From the NCBI RefSeq assembly GCF_002368115.1, contig NZ_AP018316.1, positions 3,112,186-3,176,185 on the forward strand: a DNA stretch of 64,000 nt, read 5' to 3'. Below, piece after piece: positions 44,127 through 51,465 of the stretch. The translations under genes and the position numbers were made by a program. The notes under the pieces were generated by a model. The model ran no database searches. It was given only the letters and a program-made list of their open reading frames with translations, and was not told the DNA's origin. This stretch comes from Dolichospermum compactum NIES-806. Lineage in GTDB: Bacteria > Cyanobacteriota > Cyanobacteriia > Cyanobacteriales > Nostocaceae. Positions within the stretch are counted from its first letter, which is position 1; every line of letters begins with the position of its first letter.

Positions 44127-45923
44127 TTACTCCATTAACAGTAATTGCGAAGGTTCTAATTGTACGTACCAGGGAAAAGGTTGATTTTGAATATTTTTCC
44201 ATTTTTCTTTATATATTTCTCCTTGTAAGTGATAATCATGGGGATGATTACCAGGAGAATGTAGTTTGAGAAATACTGTCATGCGATGAGGTGTTTCACT
44301 GGTACGCACTAAATAACAGGGAAAGGTATTTACTTTTTGAGGATCTTTGGTGAAAATTAAATGATGAGCGCGAATACCCACATGAGATAATTGTGAAGGC
44401 ATTTTTTCTCTGATTTGGAGACTGCAATCCCAATCAATTGCTTTTATCCGTTGGGGAGATAAAATACTCGCACGGGAAAAGTTTTTACAACCTGTAAGTT
44501 GGGCAACATTTATACTGGCAGGATGTTGGAAAATCTCATATTTAGAACCATGATGTGCTTCTTTTCCCTGTTCTAATACTAATAGATTGGGACATAACCG
44601 ATAGGCTTCTTCCATATTATGAGTAACAAACAAGGTGACACCAGAATAATCATCGAGAATTTCTGTAACTTGTTGTTCTAATTGACTGCGAAGATGGGTA
44701 TCTAAAGCGGAAAATGGTTCATCTAAAAGTAATGCTTCTGGTTTGCTTGCTAAAGCCCTAGCTAATGCTACCCGTTGCTGTTGTCCCCCGGAAAGTTGAT
44801 GCGGATAGCGATCGCCAAATCCTTGTAATTGCATGGCTATTAACTGCTTTTCTACCTCTTCTTTGACATTTACAGATTTGGGTATGCCAAAGGCGATATT
44901 TTCCGCCACAGTAATATGTGGAAATAGGGCATAGTTTTGGAATAAAAAACCAATTCGGCGTTGATGAATGGGCATATCAATTTTCTTTTCTGAGTCAAAT
45001 AATACCCGATTATTTAAAACTATTTGTCCTTTATTTGGTGTTTCTATGCCGGCAATACAACGCAAAATCATACTTTTTCCTGCCCCAGAACCTCCCAATA
45101 ATCCCAATGGTTGATTATCTGTGTTTAAGGTAACTTGAAGATAAAAATTAGCTAGTCTTTTTTCAATATCTAAAAATAAGCTGTTTGAAGAATAATCTTT
45201 TAATAGAAAGGAAGATTTATTTGCTAATTCTATTTTATTTCCAGATGGTTTTGTCAATCTTGATTTATATGAAAGTTCTTGCCAAAAGTTAGCTAGAATA
45301 ATCCCGGAAAGGGAAATAATCATCATGGTAATTGACCAAAACCAAGCTTCATTAATTGCCCCAGCTTCTACTGCGAAATATATCGCCATTGGTATAGTTT
45401 GCGTTTGTCCAGGGATATTTCCTGCTAACATCAAAGTTGCCCCAAATTCACCTAAAGCCCGCGCAAATGCTAAGGTGGTAGCAGCAATAATCCCCGGAAA
45501 TGCCAGGGGTAAACTAATGCGCCAAAAAATTGTCAATTCCTTCGCACCTAATGTTCTGGCTACGCGCAGTAAATTGGTATCAATTTGACTAAAAGCTGCT
45601 AATGCAGTTTTATACATCAATGGGAATGAAACTACTATAGCAGCGATCGCCGCACCATACCAAGTAAATACAATTGTCGTATTGAAGGGTTCTAGTAGTT
45701 TACCCACTGGACCATTTTTCCCAAAGAATATCAGCAGTAAAAACCCAACCACAGTGGGGGGTAAAATCAACGGTGCGACAAATATCCCCTCAATTAAAGA
45801 TTTACCTTTACCACGATATCCCAACATCCAATAAGCAGCAGATACACCCAAAAAGAAGGTGATAAATGTTGCCAGTAAAGCCGTTTTTAACGATATCCAA
45901 AGCGGTGATAAATCCTGTGGCAT
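44127..45923 (-). CDS. modBC: Fused molybdate ABC transporter permease/ATPase (ModB-ModC)
   Basis: Single protein of 598 residues that joins the ModB permease (residues about 1-225; five or six helices, with the permease loop RVARTLGAKELTIFWRISLPLAFPG, core EAA-like ARTLGA) to the ModC ATPase (about 235-470). The ATPase has Walker A GLLGGSGAGKSMILR, signature LSGGQQQRVALARAL, Walker B ALLLDEPFSALD and the switch TLFVTHNMEEA. The C-terminal 120 residues resemble the molybdate-binding TOBE/Mop region (VGIRAHHLIF). It drives molybdate uptake for nitrogenase and nitrate reductase cofactors. Fused ModBC is known in cyanobacteria. It lies downstream of modA, from which it is split by a 341-bp repeat cluster. 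Confidence 0.94.
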   Translation of the reverse strand: MPQDLSPLWISLKTALLATFITFFLGVSAAYWMLGYRGKGKSLIEGIFVAPLILPPTVVGFLLLIFFGKNGPVGKLLEPFNTTIVFTWYGAAIAAIVVSFPLMYKTALAAFSQIDTNLLRVARTLGAKELTIFWRISLPLAFPGIIAATTLAFARALGEFGATLMLAGNIPGQTQTIPMAIYFAVEAGAINEAWFWSITMMIISLSGIILANFWQELSYKSRLTKPSGNKIELANKSSFLLKDYSSNSLFLDIEKRLANFYLQVTLNTDNQPLGLLGGSGAGKSMILRCIAGIETPNKGQIVLNNRVLFDSEKKIDMPIHQRRIGFLFQNYALFPHITVAENIAFGIPKSVNVKEEVEKQLIAMQLQGFGDRYPHQLSGGQQQRVALARALASKPEALLLDEPFSALDTHLRSQLEQQVTEILDDYSGVTLFVTHNMEEAYRLCPNLLVLEQGKEAHHGSKYEIFQHPASINVAQLTGCKNFSRASILSPQRIKAIDWDCSLQIREKMPSQLSHVGIRAHHLIFTKDPQKVNTFPCYLVRTSETPHRMTVFLKLHSPGNHPHDYHLQGEIYKEKWKNIQNQPFPWYVQLEPSQLLLME

Positions 45924-45940
45924 AGTTTTAATAAAGATGT

Positions 45941-46247
45941 AAGTAGGGTTTGCTGATAGCGTAGCGTGGCATAGGCCATAAAAGTTGTCTGTGAGGGCTA
46001 GAAATTCAGGAGTTCATGAGTATGGCTGCCACGCTGCACTATCAGGAGGTAGGGGCGCAGGGCCTGCGCCCATTCAGGAGTATGGCTAAGGGACTTCCAA
46101 TTAAAAAAATACCCAAAAATTTCTTGTGGTGCGGGACGAAAAGCCTGCTAATCATCAAGGACAGGCAGGATGCCCATCCCACAAAATTGGGTAATTTATT
46201 TTTTGGTGTTCCCTAACGCCACGCTGCGCTATCAGGAAACCCTACTT
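45941..46247. mobile_element. Outer inverted-repeat element between modA and modBC, with a nested copy
   Basis: Arms of 30 bp (45941-45970 and 46218-46247 reverse-complemented) agree at 28 of 30 positions; each starts AAGTAGGGTTT and ends GCGTGGC. They enclose a second element (46086-46216) that has its own terminal repeats and another copy at 26413. The ORF at 46016-46216 simply reads through it. Confidence 0.72.
46086..46216 (+). mobile_element. MITE-like element, copy B (about 130 bp)
   Basis: Near-identical to the reverse complement of 26413-26545, with a few substitutions. It starts CTAAGGGACTTCC and ends TGTTCCCTAA, so TTAGGGA/TCCCTAA form its tips. There is no ORF of its own. Confidence 0.75.
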
Positions 46248-46264
46248 AATTAACTCAATTATGA

Positions 46265-47059
46265 CTAAGGCAGAATAAATCCATATTTTTTGAATACAGC
46301 TTTAGCTTGATTGCTAGATAAAAATTGAGAAAATTCTTTAGCAGTATCAACATTTTTGCTACCTTTAACAACTGCTAAGGGATAAATAATGGGAGAGTGG
46401 TATTTTTCATCGGCTGTAACTACAACTTTGACTTTATCAGAGATTTTGGCATCAGTTATATAAACTAACCCTGCATCAGCATTACCACTTTCTACAGATG
46501 CTAAAACCTGACGCACGTTATTCGCAAAAACCAGTTTTGATTTAATTTCTGACCAAATTTTCAACTTTTCTAATACTTGTTGTCCATATTGTCCTGCGGG
46601 TACAGTTCTGGGTTCACCAATAGCGATTTTTTTGACTTTGGCATCTTTAAGATTGTAGAAACTAGTGACACCAACGGCATTTTTAGGGACTACCAAAACT
46701 AATTTGTTTTTAGCAATGATATTCCGAGTTCCTGCAACTAAAAGTCCTTTTTGTTCTAAAGCATCTATTTGTTTTTTTGCCGCAGATATAAAAATATCCG
46801 CCGGCGCACCTTGTTCTATTTGCTGCTGTAATGCACCGGAACTACCAAAGTTATAATTTATTTTGACGTTTGTTTTACTTTGTTGGTAAAGGGGTTTAAT
46901 TTCTTCTAGTACCTCTTTTAAACTAGCAGCGGCGGATATAATTAAGTTTGTATTAGATTGTGCGAAAATCGGCGATGAAATTAGGCTGGGTAAGCCAATT
47001 GTCAATAGCAAAGTGGCTAATGCTGTAGCAATAAAGACTAATAATTTTATGCTTTTCAT
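46265..47059 (-). CDS. modA: Molybdate-binding periplasmic protein ModA
   Basis: Periplasmic binding protein that captures molybdate or tungstate for ModBC. The 264 residues begin with a signal peptide (hydrophobic about 8-28, cleavage near IFAQ-SN at residue 34). The mature part shows the family hallmarks: LIISAAASLKEVLEEI, NYNFGSSGALQQQIEQGAPADIFISA, and further on GEPRTVPAGQYGQQVL and NADAGLVYITDA. It is upstream of the transporter and probably co-transcribed before the repeat insertion. Two TTACCAA-N5-TTGGTA inverted repeats lie in its upstream region. Confidence 0.95.
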   Translation of the reverse strand: MKSIKLLVFIATALATLLLTIGLPSLISSPIFAQSNTNLIISAAASLKEVLEEIKPLYQQSKTNVKINYNFGSSGALQQQIEQGAPADIFISAAKKQIDALEQKGLLVAGTRNIIAKNKLVLVVPKNAVGVTSFYNLKDAKVKKIAIGEPRTVPAGQYGQQVLEKLKIWSEIKSKLVFANNVRQVLASVESGNADAGLVYITDAKISDKVKVVVTADEKYHSPIIYPLAVVKGSKNVDTAKEFSQFLSSNQAKAVFKKYGFILP

Positions 47060-47132
47060 TGGTAAACAGGATGGGGGAAATTTTTAGTGCTGGCGTTAAC
47101 TTGGTATACTTTCACCAAGACTACTATATTAG

Positions 47133-47151
47133 TTACCAATTATCTTGGTAA
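47133..47151. promoter_or_regulatory. Inverted repeat TTACCAA-N5-TTGGTAA upstream of modA
   Basis: Perfect 7-bp arms with a 5-bp spacer, 74 bp before the modA start codon. The same pattern with the same spacer occurs at 47263-47281 (last base differs). A half-site (TTACCAA, minus strand) overlaps the modA start codon. This looks like an operator for a dimeric regulator; it does not match the E. coli ModE box as I recall it. Confidence 0.5.
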
Positions 47152-47262
47152 AACTGCATTGAGAAAATAAACCTATCTCAGATGATTTATCTTAAAAATT
47201 GGACATAGACTGTATCTAAGATTACTTTTTGCCAGATTATATGAATAAGTATCTATAATATT

Positions 47263-47281
47263 TACCAACTTAATTGGTAGT
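47263..47281. promoter_or_regulatory. Second TTACCAA-N5-TTGGTA inverted repeat upstream of modA
   Basis: Same arms and spacer length as the copy at 47133, about 130 bp further upstream. It ends about 50 bp after the M56 gene's stop codon, so it could also belong to that gene's 3' region. Confidence 0.45.
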
Positions 47282-47330
47282 TCTATTACTTGAGTTTTTC
47301 CTCCTCTCTAGAAAATAGAGAGGAAATCAT

Positions 47331-48164
47331 TCAAGTATGAAATATGACTGTAATTAGGGGGAGAAAGGCGAGGAGAAAAATCCGCCAGGATGGCAATTGT
47401 GCTGCTGGTATTGGTTCAGGTGGTGTTAATAAGGCTTCTATTCTTTGTTCCAAGCGATCGCCTGTCCCCAAAGCCGCACAACAAATATCTGAGGTAATGG
47501 AGTTGTTGCTAACGACCAATAACAAAGATTCTGCTAATATTAGAGGATCTACTTGGGATGCAGCATAACTATCAGCCCGTAATTCTCGCAAAACTAACAA
47601 TTCTTGCCATAAAGGCTCGGTATTTGGCAACCAAGCGGTACAAGAACGCATCCAGCCCAGCCAAAAGAACCAAAACGTATCCCTATACTGATAATGCCCT
47701 TGTTCGTGGGCTAAAACACTTTCTAGATGGACTGGAGAGAGGGTTTGTAGTAGTCCTTGACTAACGACTAATTCAGGTTGCCAAAAACCCATTTGTCCGG
47801 CAAATAAAGCTTGAGTTTCTAGGAGTCTGGCAGATTTACCATCTAGGGTAATTTGAGGACATTCACGGGCAGATTTAATGGCTTTCCAGCCCTGAAAAGC
47901 TAGTTTGATACCAAAGATATTAAAAAATCCCAGAAAAATTAAGGCCAGGAGATAGCTAAAAGAGTCGGTATACATTCCGCCCATTTTTCCCTGCGTACCC
48001 ATGCAGACTACAGAGGTGACTGTCATGAAGATGAGTAAGGGGGGAAAAAGGAATAAAAATAGGGTTTTCTGCCAGCGTAAATACCAATTTCCTTGGGGGA
48101 TTTTGCCAAAGAATCGCAACCACCAAGCAATGGTAACAGCGGTAACAATCATCAGTAAGTGCAT
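47331..48164 (-). CDS. M56-family membrane metalloprotease (BlaR1-like)
   Basis: Membrane zinc peptidase of 277 residues, partner of the BlaI-type repressor encoded just before it. I start at the ATG at 48164 (GGAG 12 bp upstream, 4 bp after the blaI stop codon) because the longer frame overlaps blaI. Several hydrophobic helices surround the zinc motif HEQGH in VLAHEQGHYQYRDTFWFFW. In BlaR1/MecR1 such a protease cleaves the repressor on sensing a signal. This protein lacks the penicillin-binding sensor domain, so the signal must differ. It ends with a membrane segment. Confidence 0.86.
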   Translation of the reverse strand: MHLLMIVTAVTIAWWLRFFGKIPQGNWYLRWQKTLFLFLFPPLLIFMTVTSVVCMGTQGKMGGMYTDSFSYLLALIFLGFFNIFGIKLAFQGWKAIKSARECPQITLDGKSARLLETQALFAGQMGFWQPELVVSQGLLQTLSPVHLESVLAHEQGHYQYRDTFWFFWLGWMRSCTAWLPNTEPLWQELLVLRELRADSYAASQVDPLILAESLLLVVSNNSITSDICCAALGTGDRLEQRIEALLTPPEPIPAAQLPSWRIFLLAFLPLITVIFHT

Positions 48165-48168
48165 AATG

Positions 48169-48588
48169 TTACTTTTCTCCTCTGGCTTCCCGTGCTGCTT
48201 GGATGCGTTTAGCGATCGCTTCGATTTGGTCACTAGCAGCTTGATCTAAACTATCAGCAAATGCCGCAATCACATCAGGATTTCCCACTGCTAAAAATCG
48301 CTGTAGTTGATCATGTGCCTTAATTACCTCTGCTTGTTGTTTAGTCAGTAAGGGCTGCCAATAAAAGGCTTTCCCTTGTTTATTGCAAGCTAACCAGCCT
48401 TTTTCCGTTAGCCGACGCAGAACTGTAGTTACAGAAGTATAAGCCAATTCGCGGTTAGGATCAGCTAAAATGCGATCGTGTACATCTTTGACAGTAACAG
48501 AACTCAGTTCCCAGACGATATTGAGAATTTCTGCTTCCAACGGACCAAGGGACATTTGTTTGGGACGATAATCGGGTAAAGGAGCCAT
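48169..48588 (-). CDS. BlaI/MecI/CopY-family transcriptional repressor
   Basis: Winged-helix repressor of about 139 residues. I take the ATG at 48588 (MAPLPDYRPKQMSLGPLEAE) as the start because cyanobacterial relatives begin there; the frame reaches 48675 but that part is unlike the family. The DNA-binding domain has EILNIVWELSSVTVKDVHDRIL and TSVTTVLRRLTEKGW. The C-terminal helix dimerises the protein. It is followed by the M56 protease gene 4 bp after its stop, a typical repressor-protease pair. It diverges from kdpD, with about 97 bp between starts, so it could also control that gene. Targets are unknown. Confidence 0.88.
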   Translation of the reverse strand: MAPLPDYRPKQMSLGPLEAEILNIVWELSSVTVKDVHDRILADPNRELAYTSVTTVLRRLTEKGWLACNKQGKAFYWQPLLTKQQAEVIKAHDQLQRFLAVGNPDVIAAFADSLDQAASDQIEAIAKRIQAAREARGEK

Positions 48589-48685
48589 ATTGATAATTGA
48601 AGATGTCATCTGGATTTTATCGCTTCTAGAATCCGTCAGACCCAATAATTTGTAAAAAAACAGATTTACTCTCATATTTCCAATT

Positions 48686-49807
48686 ATGTCTTATCCCCAT
48701 ACACCCTCCCCTGACAGTTCTTATATTCGTCCTACTCGTCGCGGAAAGCATAAAATATTCATTGGTATGGCTCCTGGTGTGGGAAAAACTTACAGAATGC
48801 TAGAAGAAGCACATCAACTGCAACAAGAAGGTATTGATGTTGTTATTGGCATTATCGAAACTCATGGACGCAAAGATACTGCTGTCAAAGCTATAGGATT
48901 AGAAGTAGTTCCGAAAAAAGCCAATATTCATAAAAATATCAACCTCCAAGAAATGGACACAGAGGCAATTTTAAACCGCTCTCCCCAATTGGTATTAGTT
49001 GATGAATTAGCACATACAAATATTCCTGGTTCACCTAGAGAAAAACGCTGTCAAGATGTAGAAGTGATTTTAGCAGCCGGCATAGATGTTTACTCTACTG
49101 TGAATATTCAACATTTAGAAAGTTTGAATGATTTAGTAGCCGGAATTACGGGTGTCGTCGTCCGAGAACGCATTCCAGATAGATTGCTGGATGAAGCTGA
49201 TGCTGTGGTTGTCATTGATGTAACTCCAGAAACTTTAGAAGAACGGTTACGGGAGGGTAAAATTTATGCTGCTAATAAAATTGAGCAATCTTTAGAAAAC
49301 TTTTTTCAACGTCGTAACCTGATTGCTTTGCGAGAATTAGCATTAAGAGAAGTTGCAGATACAGTTGAGGAAGAAGCAAATACTTCCATCTCTCCTGGGC
49401 AAATTCGCACTGTCCATGAGCGAGTTTTGATATGTGTATCTACCTATCCAAATTCGATTCAATTATTACGACGTGGGGCGCGAATTGCTAATTATATGAA
49501 TGCTAAATTATATACTGTATTCATTGCTGATCCTGAACGGTTTTTGACTAAAGAAGAAACTTTACATATTCATACTTGTGAGAAACTATGCCGAGAATTT
49601 GGTGGTGAATTTCTTCATGTTAAAAGTAACAATGTCGCTCAAGCGATCGCACAAGTTGCCGCAACCAATTATATCACACAAATAGTCATCGGCGAAAGTC
49701 AACAACCTCGATGGAAAAGATTTTTTAAACGTTCTTTTACACAACGCTTGCTGGAGTTAATTAGAGATCAGCACATAGATTTACATATTATCGCCACAGA
49801 GAAATAA
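48686..49807 (+). CDS. kdpD: Short KdpD (sensor domain only, no histidine kinase)
   Basis: Protein of 373 residues that matches only the cytosolic N-terminal part of KdpD. It has the KdpD ATP-binding region with Walker A GMAPGVGKTY (27-36) and Walker B QLVLVDELAHTNIPGS (102-117), and a universal-stress-like domain (about 250-370) ending HIIATEK. The four membrane helices and the histidine kinase core are absent, and the frame ends cleanly with TAA, so this is a stand-alone short form rather than a frameshift. Short KdpD forms are known in Anabaena, where they accompany kdpABC; no kdp genes are nearby here. The Shine-Dalgarno before the ATG is poor. Confidence 0.87.
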   Translation: MSYPHTPSPDSSYIRPTRRGKHKIFIGMAPGVGKTYRMLEEAHQLQQEGIDVVIGIIETHGRKDTAVKAIGLEVVPKKANIHKNINLQEMDTEAILNRSPQLVLVDELAHTNIPGSPREKRCQDVEVILAAGIDVYSTVNIQHLESLNDLVAGITGVVVRERIPDRLLDEADAVVVIDVTPETLEERLREGKIYAANKIEQSLENFFQRRNLIALRELALREVADTVEEEANTSISPGQIRTVHERVLICVSTYPNSIQLLRRGARIANYMNAKLYTVFIADPERFLTKEETLHIHTCEKLCREFGGEFLHVKSNNVAQAIAQVAATNYITQIVIGESQQPRWKRFFKRSFTQRLLELIRDQHIDLHIIATEK

Positions 49808-50090
49808 ATTTTAATATTTATTAATCTATCTTAGATAAGATGCAATTTTTTTCCTTTGTGTATAGTGTAAATGTCAAACCCTAATTGCCAAATTATTGAC
49901 CGATAAATTCAGGATATTGCAGTTATCCAAAGTGTAAAATTTAATTACGAAACTATGCCATAGTAGGCTGTTACTCCCGACTTCCGCTGTACAATTGTTA
50001 GTGAATATTAAGGATGCTTTTACCAAACATTAACCTAAAAAGCCGAATATACTCATTATCATTAGTTAGCAAGCTAATATCGAGGTATAT

Positions 50091-50621
50091 ATGTTTAAGA
50101 AAATTTTAGTCGCAGTAGATCGCTCAGATATGAGTGTAAAAGTTTTTGAGCAAGCTTTATCTTTAGCCAAGATCACATCTGCAAATTTAATGTTACTGCA
50201 CGTTTTATCACAGGAAGAGGAAGGCAGTCCAGAGGCGCTGATTTTCCCCAATATTGACTACTATCCTGGCTGGAACGAGCAAAGCTTTAAATTATATCAA
50301 GAACATTGGGAAAAATTTAAGAACGAAGGCTGGCAAATGTTACAGTCATGGAGCGCCCAAGCTAATACATCTGGTGTTAATACAGAATTTACCCAAAATA
50401 CTGGTAGTCCAGGACGAATGATTTGTGAATTAGCCACTGACTGGAATGCTGACTTAATTATCATGGGACGACGGGGACGTTCTGGACTGGCGGAATTTTT
50501 TCTCGGTAGTGTGAGTAATTATGTTTTACATCATGCACCTTGTTCGGTGCAGATTGTTCATGTTCCTATTAGTTCCCCAGCGGTAAATGTTTCTTCAGCA
50601 GCTACTACGGTTAGTAACTAA
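50091..50621 (+). CDS. Universal stress protein (UspA family)
   Basis: Single-domain USP of 176 residues. It starts KKILVAVDRSDMS and carries the ATP-binding signature G-x2-G-x9-GS in MGRRGRSGLAEFFLGSVSNYV (near 138-155), followed by the HAPCSVQIVHVP strand. Between these is an insert (about 55-85, rich in Glu and Trp) seen in cyanobacterial USPs. It probably binds ATP and takes part in stress survival. It follows the USP-like KdpD after 283 bp, possibly sharing regulation, although a separate promoter is likely. Confidence 0.9.
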   Translation: MFKKILVAVDRSDMSVKVFEQALSLAKITSANLMLLHVLSQEEEGSPEALIFPNIDYYPGWNEQSFKLYQEHWEKFKNEGWQMLQSWSAQANTSGVNTEFTQNTGSPGRMICELATDWNADLIIMGRRGRSGLAEFFLGSVSNYVLHHAPCSVQIVHVPISSPAVNVSSAATTVSN

Positions 50622-50952
50622 TTCTTAGATGAGGCTGCATAGAATCAGATCTCCAGAATTATTAACCGCAGATAAACGCGAGTTCGACGAAAATAATTTA
50701 ACCCCCCTGGTAAACCTCTCCTTTGCACCTCTCCCTAACCCTCTCCTCTTAGGAGAGGGAAAAGGAATAACATTTAATACTGGAGAGGCTTAAAGGACTA
50801 ATTATGTATTGGTAATAAGAGGTTAAAATGCTCCTCTCCGTGTCGGATAGGGGTTGGGGTGAGGTTCATCGAACTCACGCAGATAAAGACGGATAAGTTA
50901 ATAGATTTTATGATTCTGTGCAGTCTTAAATAAAGTTGGTCTGTGAAAAAAT
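50622..50952. repeat. Dispersed repeat split by an inverted-repeat insertion, upstream of hoxE
   Basis: The flanks (50631-50680 and 50876-50945) together match a repeat that is continuous at 62203-62310. An insert of about 200 bp with ends AGTTCGACGAA (50681-50691) and TTCATCGAACT (50865-50875) divides it. The insert includes the palindrome CCCTCTCCTCTTAGGAGAGGG (about 50740-50760). The hoxE promoter must lie in or near this region, but I could not place it. Confidence 0.65.
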
Positions 50953-51465
50953 ATGAAAACATCAGTTCCACCTTCTTCAACTCATCCCAGTGGAGACAAG
51001 CGTTTAAAGATTTTGGACGCAACTATTAAGCGTCATCAATACCAACAAGATGCACTTATTGAAATTCTACATCGGGCTTCTGAATTATTTGGTTATCTAG
51101 AACTGGATTTATTACTGTACATTTCCCATAGTTTGAAGTTACCACCTAGTCGAGTCTATGGGGTGGCTACTTTCTATCATTTGTTTTCCCTCGCCCCAAA
51201 AGGGGTTCATAACTGTGTGGTTTGTACGGGTACAGCTTGTTATGTTAAAGGCTCAACAGCGATCTTAACCCAGTTGGAAAAATTAACGCAAATTCACGCA
51301 GGAGAAACTACCACAAATGGTCAAATTTCTTTGATAACAGCTAGATGTTTGGGGGCTTGTGGAATTGCTCCGGCGGTAGTCTTTGATGGTGTTGTTTTAG
51401 GTAATCAAACCCCGGAATCAGTTGGCGAAAAAGTGGGAGAATGGTGGCAAAATGGAACTAAGTGA
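50953..51465 (+). CDS. hoxE: Bidirectional hydrogenase diaphorase subunit HoxE
   Basis: NuoE-like subunit of the NAD(P)-linked bidirectional NiFe hydrogenase; it bridges electrons to HoxF or to ferredoxin. The 170 residues are standard. The [2Fe-2S] site is Cys91/Cys96 (VCTGTACYVKG) and Cys132/Cys136 (ARCLGACGIAPAVV). PPSRVYGVATFYHLF is the usual NuoE-type stretch. It is first in hoxE-F-U-Y-H and overlaps hoxF by 14 bp. No leader feature was identified except the repeats upstream. Confidence 0.96.
   Translation: MKTSVPPSSTHPSGDKRLKILDATIKRHQYQQDALIEILHRASELFGYLELDLLLYISHSLKLPPSRVYGVATFYHLFSLAPKGVHNCVVCTGTACYVKGSTAILTQLEKLTQIHAGETTTNGQISLITARCLGACGIAPAVVFDGVVLGNQTPESVGEKVGEWWQNGTK

Noticed and set aside
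46016..46216. A 66-codon plus-strand ORF with sequence like the N-terminal extension of the UDP-sugar dehydrogenase frame
   Set aside because: The similarity comes from the shared MITE-like repeat (26413-26545 and 46086-46216), not from a protein gene.
48686..49807. Frameshifted full-length KdpD
   Set aside because: Nothing resembling the membrane helices or histidine kinase domain follows in any frame before the stress-protein gene; the frame ends cleanly.
50740..50760. Palindrome CCCTCTCCTCTTAGGAGAGGG as a terminator of the stress-protein gene
   Set aside because: It is more than 100 bp from the stop, has no T run and belongs to the inserted repeat element.
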